The notes under the pieces were generated by a model, which worked only from the letters and a program-made list of their open reading frames with translations, had not been told where the DNA came from and did not search any database. This document shows, in pieces, positions 37,315 through 48,443 of a stretch of DNA of 64,000 bases (position 1 is its first letter; the number at the start of each line of letters is the position of its first letter). The DNA comes from Elysia chlorotica (Eukaryota; Mollusca; Gastropoda; Plakobranchidae), in contig RQTK01000142.1 in the NCBI GenBank assembly GCA_003991915.1, forward strand, positions 236,281 to 300,280. The letters run 5' to 3'. The position numbers and the translations under genes are program-made.

Positions 37315-37691
37315 AGGACCCTGGAAGATCTGTTAGACTCGGAGCTTCCCTTCCAACCCGTCCTGGTGATTCCACGCGCTGTCAACGCTGTGGGACTGTG
37401 GTTATGCTCTCGGATCTGGCACAGCACATGCAAGAGGTCCATCAGATGTCGTTTTGCTGTGAGCTTTGTGGAAAGGGTTTCCTATCGGTTTCAGGGCTGA
37501 ATCATCATCGCAGAGCTGCACACGAGGAAAGAAGGTTCACGTGCCCCATCTGCGACTACAAGTTTAAACATAAATGGCACTTGAAGGGCCACCTGAAGAG
37601 TATCCACAAGCTAGCCCAATGTTCCACGTGCTCTAATACATTCAATATTGGGGATGAATACAACCAACATGTTTTATATTGTACAAAGTAA
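37315..37691 (+). CDS. E17: zinc-finger exon out of frame at its obvious acceptor
   Basis: The best acceptor (tccattattttacag, ending at 37298) would put the array frame into a TAG within 12 codons, whereas the finger frame is phase 0 there. An AG ending at 37314 (cacgaaag) restores array phase (junction CAG, Gln) but has a poor tract; this start is used here. The finger part is intact: CQRC finger 1, CELCGKGFLSV finger 2, CPIC finger 3 (contacts H,W,H,G), and the C2HC tail (CSTC...C) ending two residues before the stop. Explanations are use of the weaker AG, a one-base indel or assembly error in the first 40 bases, or splicing to another donor. Confidence 0.6.
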
Positions 37692-37730
37692 CAAACTGCA
37701 GCGATTATGTATAATTTATATATGGATGCT

Positions 37731-38142
37731 AGATTCTATATATCTTAAGCATCGAAGCAATAGCATGGTTTAGTTAATTACTCTCGTTTGTAGTTTTATA
37801 TTATTGTACTAATTTTTTGTATAGAAGTAGTCACAATATTGACTGATTATTGATATATTGTTGATGGGTCGCAATAAATAATGTCTAACTGCTTGTTTCG
37901 TTCTTTTGTAATGCAGTAGTTTTCTGCGATGTATATAGATTCTATATATCTTAAGCATCGAAGCAATAGCATGGTTTAGTTAATTACTCTCGTTTGTAGT
38001 TTTATATTATTGTACTAATTTTTTGTATAGAAGTAGTCACAATATTGACTGATTATTGATATATTGTTGATGGGTCGCAATAAATAATGTCTAACTGCTT
38101 GTTTCGTTCTTTTGTAATGCAGTAGTTTTCTGCGATGTATAT
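37731..38142 (+). repeat. 206-bp tandem duplication carrying the E17 polyadenylation signal
   Basis: Two apparently identical copies (37731-37936 and 37937-38142) lie just after E17. Each contains AATAAA (37873-37878 and 38079-38084). It is recent, or an assembly false duplication. Confidence 0.9.
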
Positions 38143-38394
38143 AGGTTGAATACAGTTGAATAGTATGTAAGCCAATTCTTTGAAAGGGGAACTTTAGATT
38201 TTAGTAAGCCCAATATTATTTAAATTTTGGAGTCCCGGTTTTGCGGGGGGGGGGTTGTTGTTTTTTTAAGGCAATACATTGTCAGAGGGCAAGATTGAAA
38301 AGGGTTTTCAGTGTATAGTAATTGGAAAATTAGATGTTGAATACTTACTTCCATCGGCAATAGAGTAGTTCATCCATTTATTGTATGTAAGTGG

Positions 38395-38460
38395 ATGAAT
38401 GGATTAACATTGTAAGGCGCCTAGGGCCCACATTGTGGGGAGTGGGCGCCCTATAAATGC

Positions 38461-38493
<33 letters not shown>

Positions 38494-38532
38494 TACATTA
38501 CTACTACTACTACTTACTATTATTATTATTAA

Positions 38533-38571
<39 letters not shown>
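38395..38571 (+). mobile_element. Non-autonomous element 3' end with (ATT)n tail
   Basis: The words GTAAGGCGCCTAGGGCCCAC and GTGGGCGCCCTATAAATGCC flank a short loop and can pair as a hairpin, directly followed by an (ATT)n/(ACT)n array. This hairpin-plus-ATT tail is a widespread 3' end of invertebrate SINE-like elements. Confidence 0.6.
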
Positions 38572-38680
38572 CCAAGCAGAACATAGTGAGCGCCTTGTCC
38601 AAAATAGGTTCATCCTCAGACACATTCAAGAGATTATGTTGCGTTTTATTTGGAACTCTTAAGTGTGGAGCATAAGATAG

Positions 38681-38943
38681 TTAAACTAAGCCTTGTAAAG
38701 AAAAATATGGTACATCCACAGACACATTTAAGAGAATAATTATGCTTGAGCCTCAGTACAAACACCATGTTGGTATTGTTTTATTGAACAGTGAAAGCAA
38801 GGGCTCAACTTCATAAAGTTTGAGCCACAGAACAATAAGCAGGGTCCGCACCAAATCTTTGAAATATTTTTCAAGACCCCAATTTGCTGGAAAAATAATG
38901 ATGCCACGAATGAACATAGATCCCGACTTGAAAAGAAATTCAA
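38681..38943 (+). repeat. Diverged direct repeat, copy 1
   Basis: Shares long words with 39259-39526, for example GGTCCGCACCAAATCTTTGA and GCTCAACTTCATAAA. A partial third copy (CAGACACATTCAAGAG) begins near 38617. No coding potential is evident. Confidence 0.8.
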
Positions 38944-39258
38944 ATTGTATGCACATGTAAATTTTGTGTTATATATGCGAACAAAACTACAGATTATCTT
39001 TACTATAATATTTCACTTATCAGCCATCAGTGACATATTACTTCTAGACTCCTTGCCATGAGTTAATACATTGCTTCCTCTTAGAACAATACATCAACAA
39101 TTTGATCAAGACAGCTACGATACTACTGCTACTAATAATAAACAGACCCTACCCTTCAAGCTCATGATTTCACAAAAGGAAACCCAGTGACATCCCAATT
39201 TGTATTTGGTAAAAAGGTTAATTAATATAATCATGTCATAATATCAGAACATACATAG

Positions 39259-39526
39259 TTAAATTGTTTAAGCCTTGTCACAAAAAATACGGTACATCCA
39301 CAGACACGTTTAAGAGAATAATTATGCCTGAGCCTTAGTTAGTACAATCACCATGTTGGTGTTGTTTGATCGAACAGTGAAACCAAGGGCTCAACTTCAT
39401 AAAAAGTTTGAGCTACAGATCAATAAGCATGGTCCGCACCAAATCTTTGAAATCTTTTTCAAGACCCCAATTTGCTGCAAAAATAATGCTGCCACGAATG
39501 AACATACATCCCAAATTGAAAAAAAA
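39259..39526 (+). repeat. Diverged direct repeat, copy 2
   Basis: The second copy of the unit at 38681-38943, with scattered substitutions and small indels, so an older duplication or two insertions of one element. Confidence 0.8.
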
Positions 39527-40166
39527 TAATTAGTACAGCATTTAGCGTACCATATTTAGGTGCCGCATATGATCAAAATGGCAAGTGCTAGAGGACTGGA
39601 TAATTAATACCCGGTAATAAAAAAAAGTTAACATAAATTTGAAAGGATACAACAAATAAAATTGAACTTCAGAAGATCTTGTATTATTTTCAAACTGGAT
39701 TTATACGGGTGTGAATGTGGACTATTACAAAACCAGATGAAAAGCTTTTGTGTTCTTTTGAATTAAAGTGCTTTAGAAAAATACTTAAAAATAAAATACC
39801 ATGGATAGCAAGTACACACGCGGAATGGTGGCGTACTTGAAGAAATTGAAGAAACAAAAATTAAACCAAACTGGCTTTGTAGACGATTTCGAAGAGAGGG
39901 ATCTAAAATACTTGAGGCACAGAAATTTTTTTTTTTTTAAACACATTCTGGAAGCAAAATTAGGAGCACGGAGAAGAAAAGGCAGAAAGGTAATAGAAAT
40001 GGGCGAATGACATCAGCGACTAGCTATAATATAAAGGGAGGCCCACCGAAGCTGGACGGAAAAGTCTGACACATCGGACAAGCCAACATGATGATGAGGA
40101 GGAGGAGAATAATGATGATTATCACATCATTGACCCTCTTCTTGTAGTACATTGCATTAGCAAAGC

Positions 40167-40320
40167 ACTAATCATGGAAGTTGGGTGTATCTCACTATGG
40201 ATGTGCCCAAACAAGATTTGAACATATGTAGTGCCAATTAAATACTAATCATGGAAGTTGGGTGTATCTCACTGTGGCTGTGCCCAAACAAGATTTGAAC
40301 ACATGTAGTGCCAATTAAAT
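40167..40320 (+). repeat. 77-bp tandem duplication
   Basis: Copies at 40167-40243 and 40244-40320 differ at only a few bases (shared word GGAAGTTGGGTGTATCTCAC). Confidence 0.9.
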
Positions 40321-40467
40321 AATGTAATTGACTGTACGATTAATAAAATTCATTCTTTTTTTTCCCAATGGAACACGCTGACTATCCTGCGTTAGTTCTG
40401 TCTGTACCAGCTCAAATCTGGCATAAGTACACACTGTAGTTCTATTTTTTTTTTCCTGTGAGACTGC

Positions 40468-40468
<1 letters not shown>

Positions 40469-40543
<75 letters not shown>
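40469..40543 (+). repeat. (CT)n microsatellite, about 75 bp
   Basis: Pure CT dinucleotides about 270 bases before the E18 acceptor. Confidence 0.95.
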
Positions 40544-40547
<4 letters not shown>

Positions 40548-40810
40548 TCTAACAATAGTAAAATTTTGAGTGATTTGAAAAAATGGTTTTCCTAATTAAT
40601 ATAATAATATTGAGTGATTTAACGAAAAAATGGTTTTTTGATGGTGTTTTGTTTGATTTTGTTGTTTGTTTTTTGGTGGGGGCGGGGGGTTGTTTATTGA
40701 TTTGTTTCGTTTTTTTGTTGGTTTTTATTGTTGCCGAAGTCAGTCTCTTGGTTCTTTGAGTTGACAAAAGCCATCTGTCTTAACTTGTTTTTTTTTTTGT
40801 CTTTCTCCAG

Positions 40811-41232
40811 ATGAGACGCGCCCAGTGCGGCGACAAGGAACAATATTAGACCGAGTCAGCTCTAACACTAGTAACAGCACTAACAGGACCTGCTCCTCAA
40901 TGCTCTGCGCGGCCTCACCATCTTCCCAAGGCCCAGGTGGCCATAATTGTTGTCAATACAGACAGTTTGTCTGCCGTATGTGTGGGAGAGACTTCGTCAG
41001 TAGGAGCGGTCTGAGTCACCACATGAAAATTCATAGCCCCAAGAGGTTTCAGTGTCCTATCTGTGATTCGAAATTCGTCCACAAACATCACATGAGAGAT
41101 CATGTTAGAAATCTACACGGGTTACTTATAGTTATATGTGTAAAGTGTCATGAAACGTTCGACTTTTTTGCAGAGAAACTTTACCGTGATCACGTCTCAG
41201 AATGTAAAACTAAAACTAAAGGGAAAACATGA
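40811..41232 (+). CDS. E18: last alternative terminal exon
   Basis: The acceptor tttttttttgtctttctccag ends at 40810; the junction is CAT (His), back in array phase after the mismatched E17. It adds 140 residues. The Ser/Asn/Thr-rich linker has no first-finger Cys pair, so only two canonical fingers remain: CRMCGRDFVSR (finger 2 type) and CPIC with contacts H,H,H,D. The closing finger is unusual: CVKC, then x14 rather than x12 before His, ending in a basic KTKTKGKT tail. It is 35 kb from the shared donor. AATAAA at 41992 is the likely gene end. Confidence 0.88.
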
Positions 41233-41991
41233 GCGATGCAAACCTACTTAAGTTAATGTCGCATGGGTCTATCAGATGGATACATGTAACGATTTCTCAA
41301 GACTGCTGTTAGCAAATACATTCTATCAGTGATTGCAAGTTGTTCTTTTGGGCATAATGTTATCGATGTCTACATGCAGAACTTTTTACATTTTCAGAGT
41401 TATATAATTATAGTCTTTTTTTTAAGCGGGCGATGTTTTTTTTCTTTGTTTGTTGTTTTGTTTTGTTTTTTGTTTCTTTGTTTTTTTTGTTGTTGTTTTT
41501 GTTTTGTTTTTAACTTGAGTTGATTTCTTACGAGAAAACTTGACATTAAGAAAAATGCATGGTGTATGCTGTTTTATACCTCCCAAAAGGGGCGTAATCA
41601 TGTGAAGAGTAATTAGGGCTGTTTACTCAATGTTCTCTCCTGTGTGAGAGTCAGTCATGGAAGTTTCGACAAGGGTTAAAGAAAAACAAACGTGTAGGCT
41701 ATATTATGACTTGTGTATGTATACGCATGTATTCTGTCGATTGGGATACATGCCAAATTCACAACGCTATTTGTGTACATTGTGCTACTGTAAAACTAAA
41801 CTTGACCATAAAAAAACAATCACTTTTCCAAATTATACAAAGTATGATAATGTTCACCGTTGGTTTTAAGAATATACTCAATTTTGTTGTTTTTGTTGTT
41901 GGTTGTGTTTTTTTTGTTTTTGTTTTTTTTTTGTTTTTTTCATATTTATTTTATAACGTTACGGTTGCCTTCCATTTTCACATTTTCTTTT

Positions 41992-41997
41992 AATAAA
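41992..41997 (+). terminator. Candidate distal polyadenylation signal of the array
   Basis: AATAAA after a T-rich region, 760 bases beyond the E18 stop. Confidence 0.5.
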
Positions 41998-43495
41998 GAA
42001 TAGATCTTCTCACCATTAATCAAACCGCCTTTGTTTTTTGTTTCTTTAGAATTTGTTATAGTTCCTTTTACAAACCGTAGTGTTTTGTTTGTAATTACAC
42101 ATGTATAATGTGTGTGTGTGTGTAATTGGTGTGTTGTCTTTTTTTTAATGTTTGCCTCTTTCTGTATGTACAATACATGTGCTTTTAATTTTTATTACAA
42201 CTAATACAAGGAATGATGCAAATTTAGAGAGTTTAGAGGTAAATTTGAATTCAACGCCAATATCGATTACACCTCGCTTTACCCTAGAAACAGTCATGAA
42301 TAAATGATCAAACTGGTAAAGAAGAAGAAAGAATGCCTTTTTATCACTGAAGTATATAACTATTAAGCACAAATTCAAAGAGTATATATTAACCTGTTTC
42401 TTTGCAATGCGTTTTTTTTTTAATTTTGCACATGGTTCCAGGCATAGCGGTGACTGGCTCCAATGTAAAAATGAGTCAATGATTAGCTGACGACAGTGCA
42501 ACTGCAAAGATGGTAGTTTTTAATCTTTGAAAAGAATTAGGTAACACATACGAGATTAATATGCAGGATAAGACTAAGAGTAGGACACAAATTTTTCGAC
42601 GGACAGAGCAAATCTCTATCCTTAAGCCTCCTAGCCCTCGGTTCGAAATTGATGTAAAACGGCGACGGAAAATCGAGGACACGGTCGATCCTTTCGCTTT
42701 GTCGGCAAAAGAAAATCTACATGTCCTTATGCCAGCGTCAAATTGTATAGTGACTAAGCCAATAAGACTAGTAAGACTAAGAGTAGCAATAATCATTGAC
42801 TAAAAAGTAAAATGTATACAAAGGGTACACTGCCAATCGATGTTTAACAGTAATGTTAATTGTTAAACAGTCTGTAGTTAACTTGTAGTAACTCGGGTAA
42901 CAAATGCGTTGCACTTTTGTAGTGGCTACAGATATTGCCAAGAATGTATACTATCACATACTGCCGTTATCTATCTTTGGCGAGATAAGAAGACTATAAT
43001 GATAACAACCAATAATAGTATAAATAACATCTGATAACAGCACATAACAATCGATAATAGATCATAAGTGATACTATTAGGACAAAACCAAATAAATTTA
43101 ATAATGCTAACACATACTGTCTTGATTACTCCGGGTGGTCGATCAGATTCACAAATTTAAACTTTTTAAAATTAATGATGATGTGATGATTACGTACGAC
43201 AGGAAGACGCATAATCAATACAATTAATATTTTGAAGGAGAAAGACTCAACTTCGAGTCAACGCTCAAAATGGAAGAAAGTAGCTTCTACTTCAAAGATT
43301 AGTAGGTATTGCTCTTGGCTGGCAAGCAAGAGGATCGACGTTTTAATCTCAGCTTATGTGCTATTAGATTGTTTGGGAATCAGGGGACATAAATTAGTGA
43401 TAACACTCGTCTTTAGAAGTCTGTGGAATTTGCGGATACATTATCATTGATCAATAAGTCATGTCGGGTCAATGCACCATCTCTAGAAATACTGA

Positions 43496-43576
43496 GTGAG
43501 AGAGAGAGAGAGAGATATCTAGCTCTACATGAGGAAATGCTGTAGTGCTCACATTTTTTACTCTGCCCTCCCCTCC

Positions 43577-43639
<63 letters not shown>

Positions 43640-43673
43640 CTCTCTCTCNNNNNNNNNNNNNNNNNNNNNNNNN

Positions 43674-43705
<32 letters not shown>

Positions 43706-43746
43706 CATTACTCTCTAAGTCTAACCACCTCTCTCTCTCTCTCTCT
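43496..43746. repeat. CT/GA microsatellite complex with 25-base assembly gap
   Basis: A GA stretch (43496-43515) and long CT runs (43580-43702) contain Ns at 43649-43673. The true repeat length is unknown. Arg/Glu repeat frames here are artefacts. Confidence 0.95.
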
Positions 43747-43863
43747 TTCTGAGTCTCTGTCTGTCCGTCTGTCTCATTAGGCCTACATCCCGTTAACCCC
43801 CCACCCATATGTGTTACATTAATTTTTAACATACCTTACCCACCCCTTTCCCTACTCTTATTA

Positions 43864-43896
43864 CAACAACAACCACTACTGCTACTACTACTACTG

Positions 43897-43951
<55 letters not shown>

Positions 43952-43977
43952 AACTACTTACTACTACTACAACTACT
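43864..43977 (+). repeat. (CTA)n trinucleotide repeat
   Basis: Imperfect CTA/CAA trinucleotides directly joined to the 5' end of a SINE copy. Confidence 0.9.
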
Positions 43978-44215
43978 GGGATGGGGCGAATTGGTGTAAG
44001 TGATGGGTCGTTGGTCTGCCAACCGGAAGGTCCCGGGTTCAAAACACACGATCGCTCAAAAATGTATTTGGTCTGATTTCTTCGCCTACTGGTTGGGTCG
44101 GTGTTAGTATAATGTGGCCAGTTGAAACATGAGTCCAGGTCTGCCCGCACTGTACCTGTGTGGGAGTAGGTAGAATTGTCAGACATTAAATTGCCCCGCT
44201 GCTTTTGCCACAACA
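43978..44215 (+). mobile_element. tRNA-derived SINE, forward, diverged head
   Basis: A tRNA-like head with a degenerate B box (GGTTCAAAACA), then the central block CTACTGGTTGGGTCGGTGTT and the TTGTCAGACATTAAATTGCC body. The head differs from the 12.4 kb copy although the centre matches, as expected for SINE families that share a central domain. Confidence 0.7.
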
Positions 44216-44791
44216 AATGCTACTTGCACCGTAATTTAAAAAAAACAAAAACAACAGACTACTAAGCATCAGTTTTTAAATGGAACTGGTAGTAAATACA
44301 GTAATTGAGGTCTCCTAAGCTCATAGACAAGTGCGTCAATCCAGCTCATAGATGATATAAAAGTAAAAATGCTTGTATCGTAAAAATATTTTCTATACAC
44401 CATGCGATGGTGTATTCATTAGAAGATGTATTTTTACTATTATAAAATAAACCTTGCATTATGAGCAAGTTTATGAAGAGGTGTTTGAAAAAAAAATACC
44501 AATGTTTACACCATGCGTTTTTGTTTTGTTTTGTTTTGTTTTACGAATAAGCGCCATTATAAAGTCACAGTTTCTTGTGTGGTATCTTTTAATACAGTAA
44601 ATTACTTTTTAATAAATAATCTTTCAATGCCATCTTTCACCTAGAATTTTTTTTTTAAAGAGAGAATATAGGAACAACAACCAGAACAAAAATAGGGTTG
44701 TACAATGTACCAGACAAAACACAAAGATATTAAAATTAGGCATATGCACCACTGTCATCGCAAAACCTGTCATTCCCCATGATTTCCGGTA

Positions 44792-44799
44792 TGACGTCA
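44792..44799. promoter_or_regulatory. CRE palindrome in the candidate ABHD17 promoter
   Basis: TGACGTCA in a GC-richer patch with CpGs (44770-44900) about 790 bases before the ABHD17 start codon. The patch is probably the promoter and first noncoding exon. A short frame at 44833-45024 has no ATG. Confidence 0.4.
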
Positions 44800-45094
44800 T
44801 GTTATGGCGTTGAATCGGGCAATCGGCTATGATTGCTGGCAAAAGTAGGAAGAGGAGAGGCAGCTTTGTCGTTCTCTCGCCGATCAAGGGATCCTATTTC
44901 GTTTCTCATTTTCAAGCAAAGTGGTTACACCCACATTAAAGACTTATGTGAAAAACTAGTGTCTTCTCTTCCGGACATAGATATAGATTCTAATTCAACT
45001 TTGGCTTCATTTCCAAGTTTTTAAAGGAGATGTTCATGATGGGCATCCAGAGATAATTTTCTACAAGTAGCCTACTGTAAAATAAATCTATAGC

Positions 45095-45375
45095 CCTACT
45101 GAAACGAGATATAAATCTAGATCTAGACTCTAGATTTAGTTCGTAAGACTAGATGTAGATCCACACAGACTACACACCTAGATCTAAGTCTAAATATATA
45201 AAAACTGTGTTTATACAATTTGAAGGATCCTAATTTTTGTTCTAATACTAAGACTGAGATCTAGACTAGAAATCTAGATTCTAGATCTAGACTCTAGCTC
45301 TAGGTTTTATTGAAATCTCTCAATTATCAGCCTATATTGAAATATCTAGATCTAGTAGATCAAGATACAAGATCT
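45095..45375 (+). repeat. CTAGAT-word cluster
   Basis: Dense imperfect repeats of TCTAGA, AGATCT and CTAGAT in the presumed 5' leader or intron of ABHD17. Smaller clusters occur at about 3270 and 49556. Confidence 0.7.
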
Positions 45376-45577
45376 GAAAGGACCCAAACTAAGAAGAAAA
45401 TTTGTGTAAAACTTGCAAGACTCATCCTTTTGGATTACTCACAATATGCCATCAGTACTGTTTCCAGCAGTTTGCTGATGGTTATAGACTCAAATCTAAA
45501 TTATTCTTAGTTCTTGTTTCCTGTCAGTCAACCTTTGACTTGGATTCATAAGACAATATCCTGGGTTCATCATCACT

Positions 45578-46224
45578 ATGAATGGACTGTCGTTTAGTGA
45601 ACTTTGTTGCCTTTTCTGCTGTCCTCCGTGTCCATCCAGAATTTCAGCAAAGCTTGCTTTTCTACCACCTGAGAAAACATATGACCTTATATCAGATGAA
45701 GCAGGCTCACGGTACAGCCTACATCTCACAGAACGAGCCGAATGGCAATATAGTCAACAGGAGCTTGATAATATAGAAGTTTTTTATACTCGTACAAGTA
45801 AAAACAACAGAATTGTATGTATGTTTGCACGGTGCACCCAAAATGCTAAATTTACCATTTTGTTTAGCCATGGAAATGCAGTTGATTTAGGGCAGATGAG
45901 CAGTTTCTATATTGGGCTTGGCTCACGGATAAACTGTAACATTTTTAGTTTTGATTATTCAGGATATGGAGCTAGTACAGGAAGGCCTTCAGAAAAAAAT
46001 ATCTATGCAGACATTGACGCCGCTTGGCAAGCTCTCAGGACAAGGTACGGGATTAGTCCTCAAAACATCATTCTCTATGGACAAAGTATAGGCACTGTAC
46101 CTACGATAGATCTAGCAGCTAGGTATGAAGTTGGAGCTGTAATTCTTCACTCGCCACTTATGTCTGGGATGCGCCTTGCCTTTCCTGAGACTAACAGGAC
46201 CTGGTTTTTCGACCCCTTTCCAAG
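45578..46224 (+). CDS. ABHD17: ABHD17-type depalmitoylase, coding exon 1
   Basis: Alpha/beta-hydrolase that removes palmitate from membrane-anchored proteins; vertebrate ABHD17 acts on N-Ras and PSD-95. The exon follows an acceptor (ttgtttcctgtcag, ending 45527) and carries the start codon. The N-terminal Cys cluster (CCLFCCPPC, residues 10-18) is the known palmitoylated membrane anchor. It shows [12 protein letters not shown], the YSGYGASTG loop and the nucleophile elbow GQSIGT with Ser170. It ends in phase 2 at CCAAG|GTATGG and joins the exon at 48444 (FPS-IDK). The joined protein is 288 residues, the length of vertebrate ABHD17B, with Asp235 and His264 in the second exon. Reading through the donor gives a false short ending at 46276. 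Confidence 0.93.
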
Positions 46225-46339
46225 GTATGGCATTTTAGAATCCCCTCAGAGACATAGAATGGCTTGTACATTGTAGGTGCCTAAATCTTTTTAGTTATTT
46301 ATTTAGGTAAATTATTGTAACTTGAGATGCAATGTTGAG

Positions 46340-46590
46340 TTGGTTTAAAGTCCATCATCAGCACTATAAGTAAAAATAGTTCATATTGTGGACAGACCCC
46401 AAGACTGACATCTAACAATTTCATGTGCTACCACACACCAACAGGTTAGGGGTGCCGTGACTCCTGTCTCAGCCAGTCACATTAAACTGACACCAACCCA
46501 ACCAATAGGGAGTGAAGTGCCAGGGCTAGAACCATGGACCTTTTGCGTCGGAAGCCAATTTTCTACTCCAGGACCACTGCATCCCCTACC
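46340..46590 (-). mobile_element. tRNA-derived SINE, reverse copy
   Basis: Reverse complement of the 12.4 kb family: ACCAACCCAACCAATAGGGA central block and a degenerate B box (GGGCTAGAACCAT), with the body CCAAGACTGACATCTAACAA. Confidence 0.8.
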
Positions 46591-47018
46591 TTGAAACACA
46601 AATGAGAATCGCTACCAATGGTAGTCCATGCGTACTGCTATCCTGACTCTGTTTTCATGGCTTTTGTCCTGGTTTAAGCATGTCACTGATGGGCAGTTTT
46701 GATACTACTATTTAGGTCGAGAGCCCATAACTAAAATGCAAGATTTTTTTAATGGGATAATTCATTTGAATTTAGCAATAGCTTAGTTAGCATTTGGTCA
46801 TCAGTCTAATTGCTTTAAATTTTAATTGAATTGGAAACAATTATTATTATATTTTTCCTAATTTAAATCTTAAAGCTGATGTACGTTAGTAGAAATCTAC
46901 TACAGTATTTATAAAACAAAATTGTTCCGTCATTAGATTAGATGTTGATGAATGTTTTAGGACTAAAAAGAAATTAAAAACGTTTTTATATTATTTTTTT
47001 CGAAACAAAAATGATCAG

Positions 47019-48082
47019 TCTGATGTGACTGCAGGTGTCACACATCAAGTGTGCTTTGTCATGTTGATATTTAGGCTGTCTTGTGGGCTAGGTCTTAGAG
47101 AAGGTTAAAACTGGATTTATATTGGAGAGCCTAATACTATACTGTAAGCTTTGAAAGAATGTTTTATAGCCCCAAATTCTTTCCAGAATGTATAAAAGTT
47201 TAGGTCTCACAAATCATGTCAGACACACAGTGCTCTTGTAGATCTATATTTGATTTGAAAGATGAGCTTTCCACTTTTTTAACAACCGGAAAAGCAGTCT
47301 TGCACAATATGGGACTTAAATTTTACATTCTATTTCGCTTTGTGCGCGTGCAAGAAAAATAGGGTTAATGGAGGTGTCAGCCTCATTTCTCATGTCATGT
47401 CAGACTATAGATCACATCAGACACTTGAATTTGGATTTTAATATTTAAATGATGTTTAAAGATTACTAACTTTGTATTATGTTTCACTTTTTTCTTTTGA
47501 AAATATTTTATGGATGTCTAATGTTACATTGGAAGTGTGTCTCAACGTATAAGTAACATCAGACACTAAATTTCTTAAAATAAAAAGATGCACTACTTTT
47601 TATGCCTATAAGTATAAATGTGTTTTCAGATTTTAAGCTTTTTAAAATATAAATTAATGTAATAGATATTTTAAAAATAAAATATTGCCTGGTAAGTTTC
47701 AGATTGTTTTTGTAATTGTGTTTTAAAGTGTCACATCAGAATATTATTTCTTTAACTATCGCGGCCTAGAGTATGTATACATTTGGGTTATACGGTTATA
47801 AATCAGTTTGAAATGTTGTCAAAGCCTTTGTTAGAAGTTTGTGACAGTTGATCTAGGTTTAGATGGGAAAAAGAGAAATCAATTAATACAGAAATTCTGA
47901 TGTGACATGTCACACTCTCATTTTGTGAAGATGTAGTAACGAAATTGTGTTTTTGGCTTTAAAAATTTCTTTGATACATTTAAAGCAACAGCAATAATAG
48001 CTAGATCAATGTGTATTGCTTTATTTATAGATTTATGTCAATGAGATTTTTGGTCACGTGACATGTCACATCAGACACTTTT
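47019..48082. repeat. Spaced dyad-like motif array in the ABHD17 intron
   Basis: Matches to the word TGTCACATCAGACACT or its complement occur near 47019-47053, 47204-47228, 47411-47428, 47554-47570, 47728-47745, 47896-47917 and 48053-48082, roughly every 140-200 bases. At 47896 two half-sites meet as TGTGACATGTCACA, a perfect palindrome. Sequences between the words are not obviously alike. Confidence 0.6.
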
Positions 48083-48443
48083 CCAGATCATCATAAAAAT
48101 GATACTTACAAGAAAATAAGACACTATACTATGTTCCCAACCATAAAAAATGTACTGTTCAAAGTCCTAATCTTGATGCTAGAAACCATTAAAAATTAAT
48201 TTATGCATTTAAAAAATTTTGAAATTCCTCTGGCACCTTTTGACGAACCCAGATTAAAATCAAGTTCAAACCACTTTATTATCACTTTGATTTTTACTGA
48301 GGACAAAATTACAAAATTTATCTCAATTAACCCATCTTCATCAATTGTGATAAGGCCATACGCATTACACGTTTTAGACAATTTCAGTCTTATATTTTTT
48401 TTAAATTGTAATTTATTTGTATCTTTTTTTTTTTTAATTTCAG

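Larger units (their letters stand above)
38143..40810 (+). other. Repeat-rich sequence E17-E18
   Basis: Holds an (ATT)n-tailed element, a pair of diverged direct repeats, a 77-bp tandem duplication and a CT microsatellite, listed separately. A small frame at 39801-40010 has a basic, lysine-rich product of unknown kind and no splice-phase support. Confidence 0.6.
41233..44790 (+). other. 3' UTR and intergenic sequence between the array and ABHD17
   Basis: T/G-rich low complexity (41400-41520, 41880-41940), a polyadenylation signal at 41992, an isolated frame at 42561-42803 (81 codons, basic, unassigned), a CT repeat with the assembly gap, a CTA repeat and a SINE. Confidence 0.6.
46225..48443 (+). 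other. ABHD17 intron
   Basis: 2.2 kb. It contains a reverse SINE (46340-46590) and a region (47019-48082) with repeated TGTCACATCAGACACT-like words. The acceptor tttttttttttaatttcag ends at 48443. Confidence 0.85.

Noticed and set aside
39801-40010. Lysine-rich small protein
   Set aside because: Interrupted by a homopolymer T stretch encoding Phe residues; no family resemblance and no array splice phase.
42561-42803. 81-codon basic open frame
   Set aside because: It has an ATG and is open, but no recognised motif, splice context or repeat. Kept only as a note in the intergenic entry.
44833-45024. Small gene just upstream of ABHD17
   Set aside because: No ATG start and an immediately preceding in-frame stop; more likely part of the ABHD17 leader region.
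45578-46276. Single-exon truncated hydrolase
   Set aside because: The last 17 codons run past a clear donor (CCAAG|GTATGG); the real partner exon at 48444 completes the Asp and His of the triad.
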